Notes: generated from the sequence alone by a model not told the origin. A stretch of 64,000 bases of DNA from Enoplolaimus lenunculus (GCA_030248215.1 JASANG010001602.1:62001-126000); one strand, 5' to 3'; positions 1 to 12,000 are shown, numbered from the stretch's first letter. Made by a program: numbers and translations.

Positions 1-25
1 AAATATTCATGTGAGAAAGGGTTAA
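1..25 (-). mobile_element. End of a TTAA-flanked inverted-repeat element, cut by the window edge
   Basis: The bases read inward as TTAACCCTTTCTCACATGAA on the minus strand, the same terminus seen at 4397, 39523 and 42528. TTAA lies at 22-25. Only the last 21 bases of the element are inside the window. Confidence 0.7.
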
Positions 26-2090
26 GGTATTCTTGATATTAGTAATTTTGAGCTTTAAAGATAATAGTGGCACTTTATCTGCGATTTGTTATGAGCTAAT
101 GAACAGAAACAGCAACCTACCGCAATTTAACAGATTCTAAATCGGCCGCGTACCTACCCATGTGGATACAATATCACCGACCCTGGACGAAAATAGGACA
201 CATCATTTTGAGAAACCAGCCAACACTATTTTAGTGACATTTCTATTGTTGCCGCTAGCGCAGACATGGATGCTATTGGATGTTGACTGAGATAACGAAA
301 TGCAAATATAATTGAAAAAATATATTAATATCTGCCTGATTGTTCCAGATTTTACCAAAACAAAGTCAATTGACTTTCAGCTGATGCTATAACAAGTATG
401 CCGACCTATTTTGGAATATGAGTTCAGGAAAATGCACCGACTGAATTCAAATTGAAAATATCAACGCGAGAAGCATATAATTTTTAAAATCAAGAATTTT
501 AGCAATAAAATAGCTGCAGAAGTTTTTAGCCGTTGTATGTTCTTGAACGCGAAATAACTATCCAAGATAGGACCTTTCTTACGCAACTAAAGATATTAAA
601 ATTTAATTTTTTATTTGAATAGAAAATTTCCAATCACATACGGACCGCATGAAACGTCTCCATGTACCATGTTGAAATCGAATCGCGAGGCAAGTTTTAG
701 CCGCGAAACCAACCTGTTAACCAACGGCGCCTCATACTGGTTATCAATCATAAATGACTACCTAATTCTAAAACTCAAATCCATCAATTTTGAGGATCTC
801 AGCGAAACAAGCAAACGGCTTTTTCTCTGGAACTAAACTGTGAACTTTAACGCTTTTTAACTCGCATTCGTAGAAAACTATTTACTTTTGTGATAGCTGT
901 GCTAAGCGCCTGAACCAATCACAACGACCTGATGTATAGGTTTTAAACATGAAAATATGAAAAATCTTGAAATTGCGATAATATTTTGAAGTAAAATTGT
1001 GATAAAAACTACGTTTTTTTTATCAGTATCTAATTTTTCGCTATCCGGTTCACGTTTCAATACACAATCCAACGTTATATTTGTTTACCGGTTCCGGTTT
1101 CGCTTAGGATTATTAAATCCCAGTTGTATACGGTTTGTGTACGTTTGTTGTCGTGTAAGTTGTATTTTTGATAGACTCAAAACATGTAGACTAATTTTCA
1201 AATTTCGAAGTAAATTAATATCACGCTTGAAATTATGTGGTTTTAGCTTAGGCGTAGTGTTCGTACGCCACCGCAAGCTTTCGCGCATTGGTATGCATTG
1301 ATGAATGCGTTTGGCGGCAGCGAACGCGGCGAGTTAAGTGCAATTTTTAGGTTTTGGAAAAAAAACAAAAGTTTGCTGTTATATAATTTTTGACTGCTTA
1401 CAGTTACTTGTTTACAATTTCGTACGGACGTACAGACACAACTGGCGCTATAAAATGCAAAAATATACAAAAAGTATCCACGAAAATGCGTTATCTTTTA
1501 AACGCTGTTATACATGGTTTTCATAAGCAAAATTAAAAAAACATAAGAGTATGAAAAGCTCGTTGTTTACCGTCTAAAATTTTAACAAAAAAAGTTATTT
1601 TTTGACATTTCATCACGGCGTTAATAACAATCTTAGAAATTCCGAGAGCTTTATGCTACGTTTTTCGTTTAAGATGTTGACAAATATAAAATATGTCAAA
1701 ATATAAACGACAAATTTTTAACAAAACAATGTCATGTGCTTATGCGCGTAGTGTTCACGTTAGACGCAAGGTTAGCGTCAGGAGCGTAGCCAAGACTTCA
1801 CTTCATGAGGAAGTAATTTCACCTAAAACGTTTTTTCGGGGGGGGGGGGCAAACGTACCAGGGGAGAAAGTTTTTAATCATCAGGAAATTATTTTACAGC
1901 ACGTTTAAGTGACATTTTAGCGTCTTTTCACATATTTTCGAACGGATACATTGTTAATATCCAGCTTTTGCATACGAGCCTCGCCGCGGCAAACATTAAT
2001 TTATCAACTTTAATTCTAATAAAACTAACAAAGTTAAATGATTTCATTTTGATTGAGCTGGTTGTGAACAACATTTTAATCCTACATTCT
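26..2090. other. Non-coding, no gene recognised
   Basis: AT-rich sequence with only short, unremarkable open frames. The frames at 615-836 and 1693-1908 show no domain, no repeated motif and no splice-supported extension that I can recognise. A run of G lies near 1838-1848. Confidence 0.4.
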
Positions 2091-2154
2091 AGTCTGAAAG
2101 GCGTACTTGCGCTTCGCGTTTTATTTCATTGTGCTTTTTTTTGCAAGATATTTT

Positions 2155-2386
2155 AGTTCTTGCAAAAAATACAATGGCGTATGAAGCAAAGCGCAAGGCA
2201 AGAGTCTGCGAGACCACAATGTATTCCAAAACGTTTTTAATAGATAAACTTGTAATTAAAAATATGCAAAAAAACCTGCAATTGGTTAAACTGGTTATGA
2301 AAAACGTTTTGAATGTGGTCTCACATGCTCCTCGTTGCGCTTTACTCTTTATATACGTCATTGTGTTTTCCTTCAAGACATTTTAA
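2155..2386. repeat. Foldback repeat, two ~95-bp arms
   Basis: The left arm (about 2160-2262) contains GAGACCACAATG and AAAACGTTTTTAAT. The right arm (about 2290-2375) carries the same blocks inverted. The two arms are separated by about 30 bp and would form a long imperfect hairpin. A third, shorter inverted copy of the AAGCGCAAG segment lies at about 2100-2165. The short open frames on both strands here are shadows of this symmetry. Confidence 0.65.
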
Positions 2387-2389
2387 AGT

Positions 2390-2441
2390 CTGAAATACCC
2401 AGTATTTGCGAAAGTCTGAAATACCCAGTATTTGCGAAAGT
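2390..2441. repeat. 26-bp direct tandem duplication
   Basis: The segment AAAGTCTGAAATACCCAG plus TATTTGCG occurs twice in a row without change. Confidence 0.8.
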
Positions 2442-3910
2442 TCTGCTAATTTCTTCAACACTCTTATATGTTATGCAAAATGCAACTACATGCACGATTC
2501 ACAAGGTGCATGCAGTAATAGGCAGCTACTGTTTTTACGTTGTTTTTAGCAATTTAAGCATTTTAGTGCAAAAATTGTCTGCATGAAGGTAAATTCATAT
2601 TTAGTTTGAAAATAAAGTTATATGTTGTGTTAGGCAATTTGATAAATTGTCGTTATCGATAAAACCACGGAATTAACAGTAAAAAGTGCTTTCCATTATA
2701 TATTAGTAGCAAAAAGTATAATTTTTGCAGTGTATTTTTCAAGCTGAATAAAAGCTGATGTTCCAATTACAACGTGCTATTAATTGTTACTACCGCCTTT
2801 GGGAAGGGATTCTTATTTTCGAGTGCGGTAGTTTACAGTGACCAATATTGCGTAATAAAAATGCGTCAGAGTGGTGTTTGTTGAAATTTTTGACGCAAAA
2901 TGTAATCGCTTCGCACGTACAGTGGACAATGAGCAAAATGAAATATGTTAATTGAGTGTTTCATAATTTTTCGAAATGCTTATGGCAAAACTTGCTGCAG
3001 GCAGTGCGTTCTCGCTGCAAAAAGTTGCACGTATGAATAGAATTTAATACGTTTTAAAAAATCTTGAGTACGTGAATAAATTTGTGTCCAAAGCAAGATA
3101 TGTCTGACAATTCTTTTCCGGCAAAAGTTTTTTCAATTTTATTTTATTACTGTTGATTTATTTATGATCTAAATATTGATATACATTTGCATTCTCGTAC
3201 GTTTTCCGTTCTTGGCACTTGGGATTACAGAGTTGGGTCGCGTTGATCATATTTTGCCATTCGGTCTAAATAACTGTTCGTGCTTTAACAGTATGGCCGA
3301 AAACTTTAAAATGTCGAAGCTATTAAATTTAGAAAGTTTTTTGCAACGCAGGCAGGTATATTATAGGCAGCTATATTATAACGCATGTATGTATGTGTCT
3401 TGACTAGCACATGAAAGTTTTTCAACTTTTTTCCAGACAAAATAACTTGTTTGTTCATTGATCTGGCCGAAAAATGTAAAATTAAATATGATATATTTAA
3501 ATGTTATATATTTTGTCACCCTATTTCGGCGGATTGGTTCAGCCTTAGATCACTACCACGTTACCATACGTGCATTCCACACAGCCATCGTACCTTACAC
3601 CGGTTTAAAACGGCTAGCTACTACGTTATTGATAAGCTGTGTGTGTACAATTTGGCACTAAACAAAAATGTCTGCATAGAGTTTTATTGCATTGACGGAC
3701 ATTTTGTATTATGTTTATTATATGGAGTTGCCCAAGTGGTGGAGTTTATGATTACAGTTTAAAAGTTTTCGCAGGAAAGCGCTAAATATAATTAATTTAT
3801 CGCATTTTGTTGCATTTTGTAGGTTATTTTAGGAAATGTACGAAAAATGGCAAAGTATTTTAGCAGTACGTTTTTTTCTCGCTCTAAAATTAGAATTTAG
3901 TAAAAAAATT
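2442..3910. other. Non-coding, no gene recognised
   Basis: Short frames only. A fragment at about 2985-3045 resembles one end of the AAGCCCTATTCACAC family described at 7936 (CTCGCTGCAAAAAGTTGCAC). Nothing else stands out. Confidence 0.4.
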
Positions 3911-4083
3911 CATTTTCCCGCCAAAGTTTAAATTTTCCACCAGATTAGAATTTCCTGCCACAATTTGAATTTTCCCGCCAAAATTTGAATTTTTCAGACA
4001 AACTTGTGATTTCACGTCAAAATTTTAATTTTTCCGCCCAAATTTGTAATTTTCCTACGAAATTCGAAGTTTCTCCCTAAAAT
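3911..4083. repeat. Degenerate 19-23-bp tandem repeat
   Basis: About eight or nine loose repeats of the form TTTTCCCGCCAAAATTTGAA follow each other. They share a TTYCNNCC start and an AAATTTGAAT end, with many substitutions. This looks like an old minisatellite. No coding frame runs through it. Confidence 0.65.
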
Positions 4084-4396
4084 ATGAATAAAACGGTGTC
4101 CCTAGTGAGTCTGTCTCATAAAACTATTGTCGAGTACGCTTTTTTCAAATATCTCAATTTCCAAGACAGTGTTACTGCAAAACAGTCTTGTCCGGACAGT
4201 TTCGATGAAACTCTATGTCAGAAACTTGGGAGCGCATGTATGGTAACGTGTGAGCGGCATTACAGGCACAGTTTTACTTCACAACGCTAAAACTTTTATA
4301 TTTCTATATGAATCACATAAATAGCTGATAGTTTGTAACTTCTTGGAACCCTGGCATTTATGTATTTGTTCAGTTGCCGCCTAAACGAGGCCCCCT

Positions 4397-4667
4397 TTAA
4401 ACCTTTCTCACATGAATATTTCCTATTTCCACTGAGACCTGCTTTTATGCTAGGATTCAAACTCCAGTGACTGGAGTGGGAGGCGTATACCATCACCACT
4501 CAGCTATAAGAGCTTGACGCTCGAGCCCGAGGGGGCTCTCACGTCTTGTGGTGATTTAGTACTATGTATACGTGTTGCAATTGTTAAACACGGTGCGATA
4601 TATACTATTTAACGTATATACACTGCGCTGAGTTGCCTACAGGCAACTCAATGTGAGAAGGGGTTAA
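4397..4667 (-). mobile_element. TTAA-flanked short inverted-repeat element with tRNA-like core
   Basis: About 270 bp bounded by TTAA at 4397-4400 and 4664-4667, with inverted ends ACCTTTCTCACAT and ATGTGAGAAGGGG. TTAA target sites and CCCT-type ends are features of piggyBac elements, so a piggyBac-like non-autonomous origin is inferred. The interior, read on the minus strand from about 4521 to 4445, resembles a tRNA gene: an A-box-like TAGCTGAGTGG, a B-box-like GAGTTTGAATCC, and terminal stems GCTCTTA and TAAAAGC that pair at six of seven positions. Two further full copies are at 39523 and 42528. It has no coding capacity. Confidence 0.75.
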
Positions 4668-5590
4668 AACCGAAGTCCTCCAAATGCAAGGTGTGGGAGC
4701 TCATCGGCAGGATGTGCCAACTGATAAAAACAATTTTTAGCGCAATCAACCGATACCTATGGCAAAATGATTTCGACGTCAAATTAAATCCAATGAAAAA
4801 ATAAAACGCAGTAGAAATTTTTCGCTACTAAAAATCTGTCAGTTTTCTTAACAGTTTTCGAAACGGTTTAGTGTGATTATTCACCTTGCATTTACTATTT
4901 GGAACGACCTTTAATTTTGAAACTGTAGCGATGCTTCAACTCTAATTAAAATTTTAATTTTAACCGTTTCGTTTACACAACATACGCATAGAAATTACGT
5001 ATTTGTAAATGTACATATATATTTATTTGATGAATATCTGATTTGCAGTGATTGGCCGTGCCTTGCATCTACGTAAAATAGACTTCCTGGAAGAAAGTCT
5101 CCTCGAATTTGGACGGGGCGTTTAGTATTGCGAGACGAAGCAAGAAAAATGTAAACCCAATTGTAGCATTAACTTTAGAACAGCTTTATTTCGAAATTCT
5201 GGAGCAAGCAATCAGCACTGCCCTTGCTTCGCCCCCCGTTGCACTCATGCCCAATGCGCATAATTCAAACAACCAAAAACTGTGTCAATCATTAAATCAT
5301 TGCTTTGAGTTTTCAGAATCATATTAATATGAAATTAAGATTGAGAGGTGTCTGTGTGTGAACTAATCAAAATTTTAAATAATTCATAGAATGAAAAAGT
5401 TACTTCAGTTTCAAAAATGTTTTGTTTTACGGTTAATTTTAAAATTAAACTTCCAGAAATGCTAAGTCAAACAAAATTAAATCCCAGTAATCCTTATCCG
5501 ATACAAATGATATTATTGGAATTGAAATTTTGGTCAATGTTGATTTAAGGCGCGTAACAGTAGACTAAGCGTATTCCTAAGCCTAAGGCG
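4668..5590. other. Non-coding, no gene recognised
   Basis: The open frame at 5109-5327 has no recognisable domain. Nothing else is supported. Confidence 0.4.
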
Positions 5591-5591
5591 T

Positions 5592-6211
5592 TGCCAAAAT
5601 GAGTTCCTAAGCCTAAGCCTAAGCTTAAGCAAAAAAATGTAATCTAGAATGTAAACCTACTCTTTTATAGACACACCAGACACCTGGACGCCCCTTAAAG
5701 TAACATGGGCCGAAATTTTGATCACGTCAAATATAATTGGGATGCTTGACGAGTTATAAGGTTGAATTGAGAATTCAACAATTGAACTTTCTAAATTTTT
5801 GTAATGTGTTTGCATATGACATTTCATTGCGAGAATGAATTTCCAGTCTGTATATGAATTTGATATTGAGTTTTCCAAACCCGAATACTTAGTAGTGGTA
5901 ATGCCAAAATGAGTTCCTAAGCCTAAGCCTAAGCTTAAGCAAAAAAATGTAATCTAGAATGTAAACCTACTCTTTTATAGACACACCAGACACCTGGACG
6001 CCCCTTAAAGTAACATGGGCCGAAATTTTGATCACGTCAAATATAATTGGGATGCTTGACGAGTTATAAGGTTGAATTGAGAATTCAACAATTGAACTTT
6101 CTAAATTTTTGTAATGTGTTTGCATATGACATTTCATTGCGAGAATGAATTTCCAGTCTGTATATGAATTTGATATTGAGTTTTCCAAACCCGAATACTT
6201 AGTAGTGGTAA
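5592..6211. repeat. Exact 310-bp tandem duplication (5592-5901, 5902-6211)
   Basis: Two adjacent copies look identical throughout, giving two identical 73-codon minus-strand frames (5657-5878, 5967-6188). Each unit starts with CCTAAGCCTAAGCC hexamers and contains a CACCTGGACGCCCC...ACATGGGCC end that matches the TTAGGC-rich element family. The lack of differences points to recent duplication. The repeated frame is not recognised as a protein. A small duplication of TAGTGGTAAACTTAAACGG follows at 6202-6245. Confidence 0.9.
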
Positions 6212-6342
6212 ACTTAAACGGTTTTAGTGGTAAACTTAAACGGTTTAATTGAACTAATACGTGAAAGTATGATGTGGAATTGACACCAAAATTTCACACC
6301 ACGCCACAGTTTCACTGTGGAGGATGTACACTATACATACAT

Positions 6343-7077
6343 TAGTGGCGTACTGAGAAATTTTGATTTGGGAGGCCGCATCCTGTCATGCCCATGTTTT
6401 GGTTTCCGCCTAAAAGCAAACTAGAATTTTTTAGCAGTACGGATCTCAATTTTTTGGCGATTTATGAGGTTGCTCATGCACTCATAGTTGGCTTCGAGAC
6501 CATAATTGCTGAGTTTCTTTTTTAGGTCCTTAAAATTTGCCACTTTGAGTATCTGGACCAGGTGGAATGGTGTGGCACATGACGACTCGAAAAAATTATC
6601 GCGAGCGAAGCTAGCGAAAGTCTTTGTGAGAAAATTTTTGTACAATATTAAATATGTATAGCCATTATTAGTTGAAAAAAGTGAGCGAAAGCTGGATCGA
6701 AGCCAGAATTTAGACTGAACTTTGAAGAATTCGCAAGCGATTCGAGCGAGAAGCTATACATTGTTTCAGTATTATATCCTTCTGTAATAGTCTCAAAACA
6801 TATCTTTATTCATGAATCCCCCTGGTCTAGAGCTACGTTATTGTGAAGCTTTGGACAAATTTCATTAGTATCTTTAGTTTTGATCTGGCGAGTTTGGGGA
6901 ATTTGACTTTGATGTTTACCTTCTATGACCCGCGCCGATGCAAAATTTTGTCGAAAATTGATCAGTGAAAATCATCGCGAGAGAAGCCAGAGAGAAACCA
7001 TATAATTTTTATATTTGACGTAAATTATAACTCTAGTACTGATTCCGATTGGGGGGGCCGCCCCTGCTCTGCCACTG
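6343..7077. mobile_element. hAT-like non-autonomous element with 8-bp TSD
   Basis: 735 bp with termini TAGTGGCG and TGCCACTG, flanked by perfect 8-bp duplications ACATACAT at 6335-6342 and 7078-7085. Eight-base TSDs and CAGTGGCG-type ends are typical of the hAT superfamily; that name is inferred. The interior has several GCGAGCGAAGC-like motifs but no long open frame; the 74-codon minus frame at 6421-6645 is not recognisable as transposase. Related ends occur at 45630 and 62294. Confidence 0.8.
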
Positions 7078-7089
7078 ACATACATTATG

Positions 7090-7835
7090 TGTAATTACAA
7101 AAATATTACTTTATTTTATACACAAGCATATCGCAAATACTCAACAATAATTTGGTGGGGCAAGTAGTATCCACGCTAAGCCAGAACAAAATATTCAATT
7201 TTAAGCATAATTGGAACATAATAAATAGAGAATGCTAAATTTCGGTACGTATATACCTATTCTTTTGATTAATGTCGTAGATCAAATTGCGATTCAAACA
7301 GATATTTCAAACCATACTGTTTTAGGTTACAGGTATGTAACTGTGTAAGCAATACAATGAATTTATATTTTTTCAGCTAAAATCTCAGCAATCATTTCTC
7401 AAATTGGTAACTGATAAAATCTCGCCAGAAAATTGCACACTTGTGGACACAGCTTGCAAACCAATCAATCTCATATACAGGTTAGAAAATGAAGTTAACT
7501 TAAGCAGTGAATAGCATTAATATATATGTCAAAGCTTGTAGAATTATCACAAAATCTTATCATTACAATATTTAAATAAACTATGAAGCATACGGTTTAA
7601 AACATGAAGTATACGGTGTATTTGCTCTATTTTGAAACATTTTTTTCACCAGAAGTACGCCAGACATTCCGAAGGAGATTTTGTTAAATTTCTAACAATA
7701 ATTACCTTGTGAAAAACACAAACACACACCCAATATGTTTTCAAAAAGCAATTTTTTAATGTCTCAATTACAAAAATAGTCTAGGTTGAACCAATTTTTT
7801 CTCTATTAAACCCTATACACATGTGCAAGTTTTAC
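7090..7835. other. Non-coding, no gene recognised
   Basis: AT-rich. Near 7808 the sequence CCCTATACACATGTGCAAG resembles one terminus of the repeat at 7936. No other structure seen. Confidence 0.4.
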
Positions 7836-8213
7836 AACTGCAAAATTTTATAAAATTAAAATATTACTGAAAAATATAGCGATTTCTTTTGATTTGCGTG
7901 GTTAATTTAAATTCCAAATGTCCATAAAAAAGCTTTAAGCCCTATTCACACATGGACGTTTCTGCTGCGGTAGCTTGCAGCAACAAATTGCACGCACAAC
8001 ATGCATTTTTCGCCAGCGAATGAGAAAGCGGCTGCAATAAATTCAGTGAATTTGCATGGTTATTCAAACATGAGAACTAAATTCCTAGCTATGATTTTTA
8101 ATGAATTATTTGCAATGCACGTTCTTCGAACGGGATTTTGGACAAAACATGCAAGTGCAAGTTGCAGCTGCAAGTTCTCGCAGCAAAAACTTGCCCATGT
8201 GTATAGAGCTTTA
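7836..8213. mobile_element. AAGCCCTATTCACAC inverted-repeat element plus shared flank, copy 1
   Basis: The element proper (about 7936-8213) has inverted ends: AAGCCCTATTCACACATGGA on the left and, on the right, GCAGCAAAAACTTGCCCATG followed by TGTATAGAGCTTTA. The 100 bp to its left are also shared with copy 2 at 9074, so the duplicated block is about 378 bp. Short open frames inside it are repeat-derived. Confidence 0.75.
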
Positions 8214-8812
8214 CTGCCTCGGAACATTTACCCGCATTAAACACTTACACAACAAAAGATTATCTTTTCTTTGCAATATATCTCAACTTTAGCGTTTATT
8301 ATTGAACACAGTACTGAAGTTTGGCACAACATTAAAACATTACAAATATATATTAAACAGGTGATCCTACAACTTACGGTTCAATATTAGTTTTGACCAA
8401 ATTTTCCTGAACAGTGAAATCAAAAACCGCTACCTAACTGTTACACACAAATGGCAAATTGCGCAGTGACATGCACAAGGATCGAAGTCATTAATGCGCC
8501 GTTCACAACAACTTTGTCAATAGTAGCACAAAAAACTCTTTTCATCGCGGTCTGACTCCATGTTTATTCTCGAACTGTAAAAAATTTGTGGCATTGTTGA
8601 CAAAATTATTTCGAACGGCGTATCAGCGGGTAATTACGAATAAAATTTTAAGCCCTGCTGCGCAGTTTCCGTCACATTAGAGACCATATCTATGTTATCT
8701 TGAGAATATAATATAATGCAGATTATGGGCATAAATTTTCAAATCACTGTAGCCCTTGTTGTTGGTTCTAAAAATTTCAATGAAACTAACTTTAAAACAG
8801 GTTAATACGGAA
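8214..8812. other. Non-coding downstream flank of glutamine synthetase
   Basis: No gene recognised. A minus-strand AATAAA at 8568-8563 could serve as a distal poly(A) signal. Confidence 0.35.
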
Positions 8813-8857
8813 CGAACGTGCCCCACACTGCCCCTGTTATAATGTGCACCCCGCATC
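8813..8857. mobile_element. Solo right end of the CATATG-palindrome element family
   Basis: The sequence CTGTTATAATGTGCACCCCG, ending in CAT, matches the right terminus of the elements at 23380 and 48352 (GGTTATAACGTGAACCCCGC). The rest of the element is absent. It lies about 115 bp past the glutamine synthetase stop codon. Confidence 0.6.
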
Positions 8858-8923
8858 AAATCATACTGCAATTTAGTAATACGTGCTATATACAGTTGCA
8901 AATTGGGCCCACAACTACAGTTA

Positions 8924-8929
8924 TTTAAT
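8924..8929 (-). promoter_or_regulatory. Possible poly(A) signal for glutamine synthetase
   Basis: On the minus strand ATTAAA occurs 42 nt past the stop codon, a common variant of AATAAA. A canonical AATAAA lies further on, at 8568-8563. Neither is confirmed by transcript data. Confidence 0.3.
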
Positions 8930-8970
8930 AACAAATCTTGGTCCTTCGAACTTTCAACTGAATTTCCAAT

Positions 8971-9057
8971 TTATTCAAGGCATGTTGTATATACAATTGC
9001 TTCAGTCACTGAATACGGATCGCAGTTTGATGCTGGCCGCCGATCTTCCAGATAGCC
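8971..9057 (-). CDS. GLUL: Glutamine synthetase terminal exon 7 (332-359)
   Basis: Encodes [20 protein letters not shown], then IVYTTCLE and TAA at 8973-8971. The acceptor TTTTTGTTCCAG lies only about 16 nt from the edge of a repeat block (9074-9452), so the upstream part of this splice site is repeat-derived. The C-terminus is short compared with vertebrate enzymes. Confidence 0.93.
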   Translation of the reverse strand, partial: GYLEDRRPASNCDPYSVTEAIVYTTCLE

Positions 9058-12000
9058 CTGGAACAAAAAGTACTACTGCAAAATTTTATAAAATTTAAAT
9101 ATTACCGAAAAATATAGCGGTTTCTTTTGATTTGCGTAGTTAATTTAAATTCCAAATGTCCATAAAAATGCTTTAAGCCCTATTCACACGTGGAAGTTTC
9201 TGCTGCGATAACTTGCAGCTGTAAATTGCACGCAGAACATGGATTTTTTTGTCAGCGAATGAGAGAGCGGGTGCAATAAATTCAGTGAACTTGCATGGTA
9301 TTCAAACATGTGACCTACATTTCTAGCTATGATTTTTAATGAATTATGTTCAGCTGCAAGTTTTTCGAACGAGATTTTGGACAAAACTTGAAAGTGCAAG
9401 TTGCAGCTGCAAGTTTTCGCAGCAAGAGTTTGCACGTGTGAATAGGGCTTTAGACGTAGTGCCACCCAGATCATAAAATTTGCAAAAATAGTGAGAAGCA
9501 AGTTTTTGCTGGAACAAGGAAACTTATGCTGGTGTTATAGAATTCCTAAACAGATGTCAAAAAAGTTTCAACTCGGGGCTAAAATGTCCGCAAAACTGCG
9601 GTATCCTGTCGCGGCTACAATAACAACCGAGTCATGGCATGATCAATTTTTTGAGACACTCCACTCACAGCTTCAGCTCTGCTCAGGGGTCTAAAGTCGT
9701 TTTTTTCAACCATTCCTCGCCAAAAAATTTTTGATCAGCCACCGAGCACGAGTTAAAAGAGTAAGCCGCAAGTGAAATTAAAAATGTAATTGAAATATTT
9801 GTGTTAAAAAATGTAAAAACAATTTCTTAAAACCTTGTAGCATTGCTCGGTTATTGGGCATATTTTCGGAAAATCCAGGATCTGCCCTTGTTTGAAATAA
9901 TACGCTACAAGATACTTAAATTTTTCAAAAACAAGCATTTTTAGCAAAATTTAGTTTGAACCGAAAAGTGTTTAAAAACAGCGTCAAATTGCGCAAAAGC
10001 TTTTCAAAAATAAGCCCCCCCTCCCAGAACACAGCTAACGCGTTAAAATAGATTTTTCGGCACCGGAGTAACACGCACTGAAATTTATTTCATTTGAAAT
10101 AATTTATGTAATTTTGAAATATAATCGCTTTTAGGTAAATTATTTTTCGTTTTTAAAAATAAAAACTACCCCCAACCAATTGTAATTCAGCAAAAACGTA
10201 CATAGCCGTCTTGAGCGACTTTTCGCGGAATCCGAACAGACGCGCCGCGGTGAGCAACTCCCGATGAGAACGTTTCAATACTCGCTGTCTCGTGGAGCCC
10301 GGTTAGACGCCGTTTGTTATCCAAACCTCCGTGAGGATCGTACATCTGAATGTGTCGTACCTGACATTTTGACAATTTTTCAATTGCCGCATTGATTGCG
10401 CTGAAAAATCGTGCAAATAATATAAAACCACTCGCGTATAAACAAAGAGGATATAATGGAAATATATCCCTACATGAAATTTCTCTCAAATCACATAAAT
10501 TAAGACCCATTTAGCAGGCTTTAAAATAACACGAATGTTTTAATTCGCTCGGACCAATGTGAGAATAACGACCCCAATACCGTTCACCATATCGCCGCCT
10601 TTGAAAGTGACAACATAATTACTGAACCAAATAAGTTTTTCAGAACACAGAAATGCGACAACAGTAATTCGTGAACCCTCAAGCCAAATTTTAACAACAC
10701 ACGGAATTCGAATTTCTATAGGAGTCATGAGCAGATTTTTGGCAGTACCCTGATAACTACGGCAAAAAAATCTTTATTCTATGTGTAAGGGAACCGGTCT
10801 CGTTTTATATTATGCAAATTGCAACTGGTTAAATTATCAACTTAAAATTGAATATGCAAATAAGTTAATGGGTATATAAGCTGTTTTTCAAGACTCTAAA
10901 GGGGTGGTATTTTTATTGTTGATATTCTGAGTTGGTGTTACGGAAAAGTAAAGGTTCTGTGTGCATTAATATGGTATGCTTTATGTTTGGTGCTACGGCC
11001 TTATGGTCGTTGTTGGTATTCTCAAGCTCTAGCGAATATTGTACTATGCTTGGAGCGGCTGACAATACACTATGAAAAAACAATGTGACATCCGACTTGT
11101 ATAACTAAGTTTAATATTGTAGTGACCCGAATAAGAGAAAGGGGGTAAAAAGACGATGTCTTGAGTAAAGCATCATAAATTTTTACCCATATGCCCGCCT
11201 CAAATATTTCTTATCTGGCATCGCGTGTTGTATAAATATCGCAAAAGTGAACTTTGTAAGGTAGAAAAGGACGTTAACATTTTTTATAAAATCTTTTGCT
11301 TGGGAAAAAAGGTGATCTAAATGCTGAATCCACCACTTTTTCCAAAGTTTGATTCTACCAAAGTAATGTTAAAACTCACTCCATGCCGATGCCCGGTGTC
11401 CGCATTGCTTCAGTAGAATAGTTGCAATGAGCTCCGGCACCGTTCCAGTCTCCTGGAATTGGTTTCGGATCCAAAGAAATGACAACGTTGAAAGACTCTG
11501 CCACCCGATGCAACAAATAACGGCCGATCCACAATTCGTCGCCCATCGCGATGCCTTCACAAGGACCCACTTGAAATTCCCACTGAAATATCGGAGCATA
11601 ACAGTCTGGTCCAGTTATTGTGTCATGGCTCGGTTGTAAAAGCATAATTTTAGTTCGATTTTCACTTATGTCATCATTTTACTTGTAAATCTATAATAAA
11701 TTAATTTTAATAAGACGGAAAAATTACAAAAACTCCTCTAATTCTGGTCAGAGTCAATGAAGTTCTGCACATAAAGATGGAGCCCTGCCCTATGAGTGAT
11801 TTTTGAAGCCGCAAGCAAGGCCGTACAAAAAACCCCGACCCACCTGACTCACGAAAATTGGAATTATATAATGAAATAATTAGTACTAACTATTCCAGCC
11901 GGTTTTTATGTTGATTCTTGTATTTTTTATACAATTATTCCATCTGAACGCGACCTTTACTTATTCAGCGCAATTTTAACGCCGATCATATAAATTTGAT

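Noticed and set aside
4445-4521. A functional tRNA gene
   Set aside because: The D and anticodon arms do not form properly, and the sequence recurs in every TTAA-flanked copy, so it is a repeat component.
5657-6188. Two identical 73-residue proteins
   Set aside because: They are copies of one frame made by the 310-bp duplication; the sequence has no recognised domain and overlaps a mobile element.
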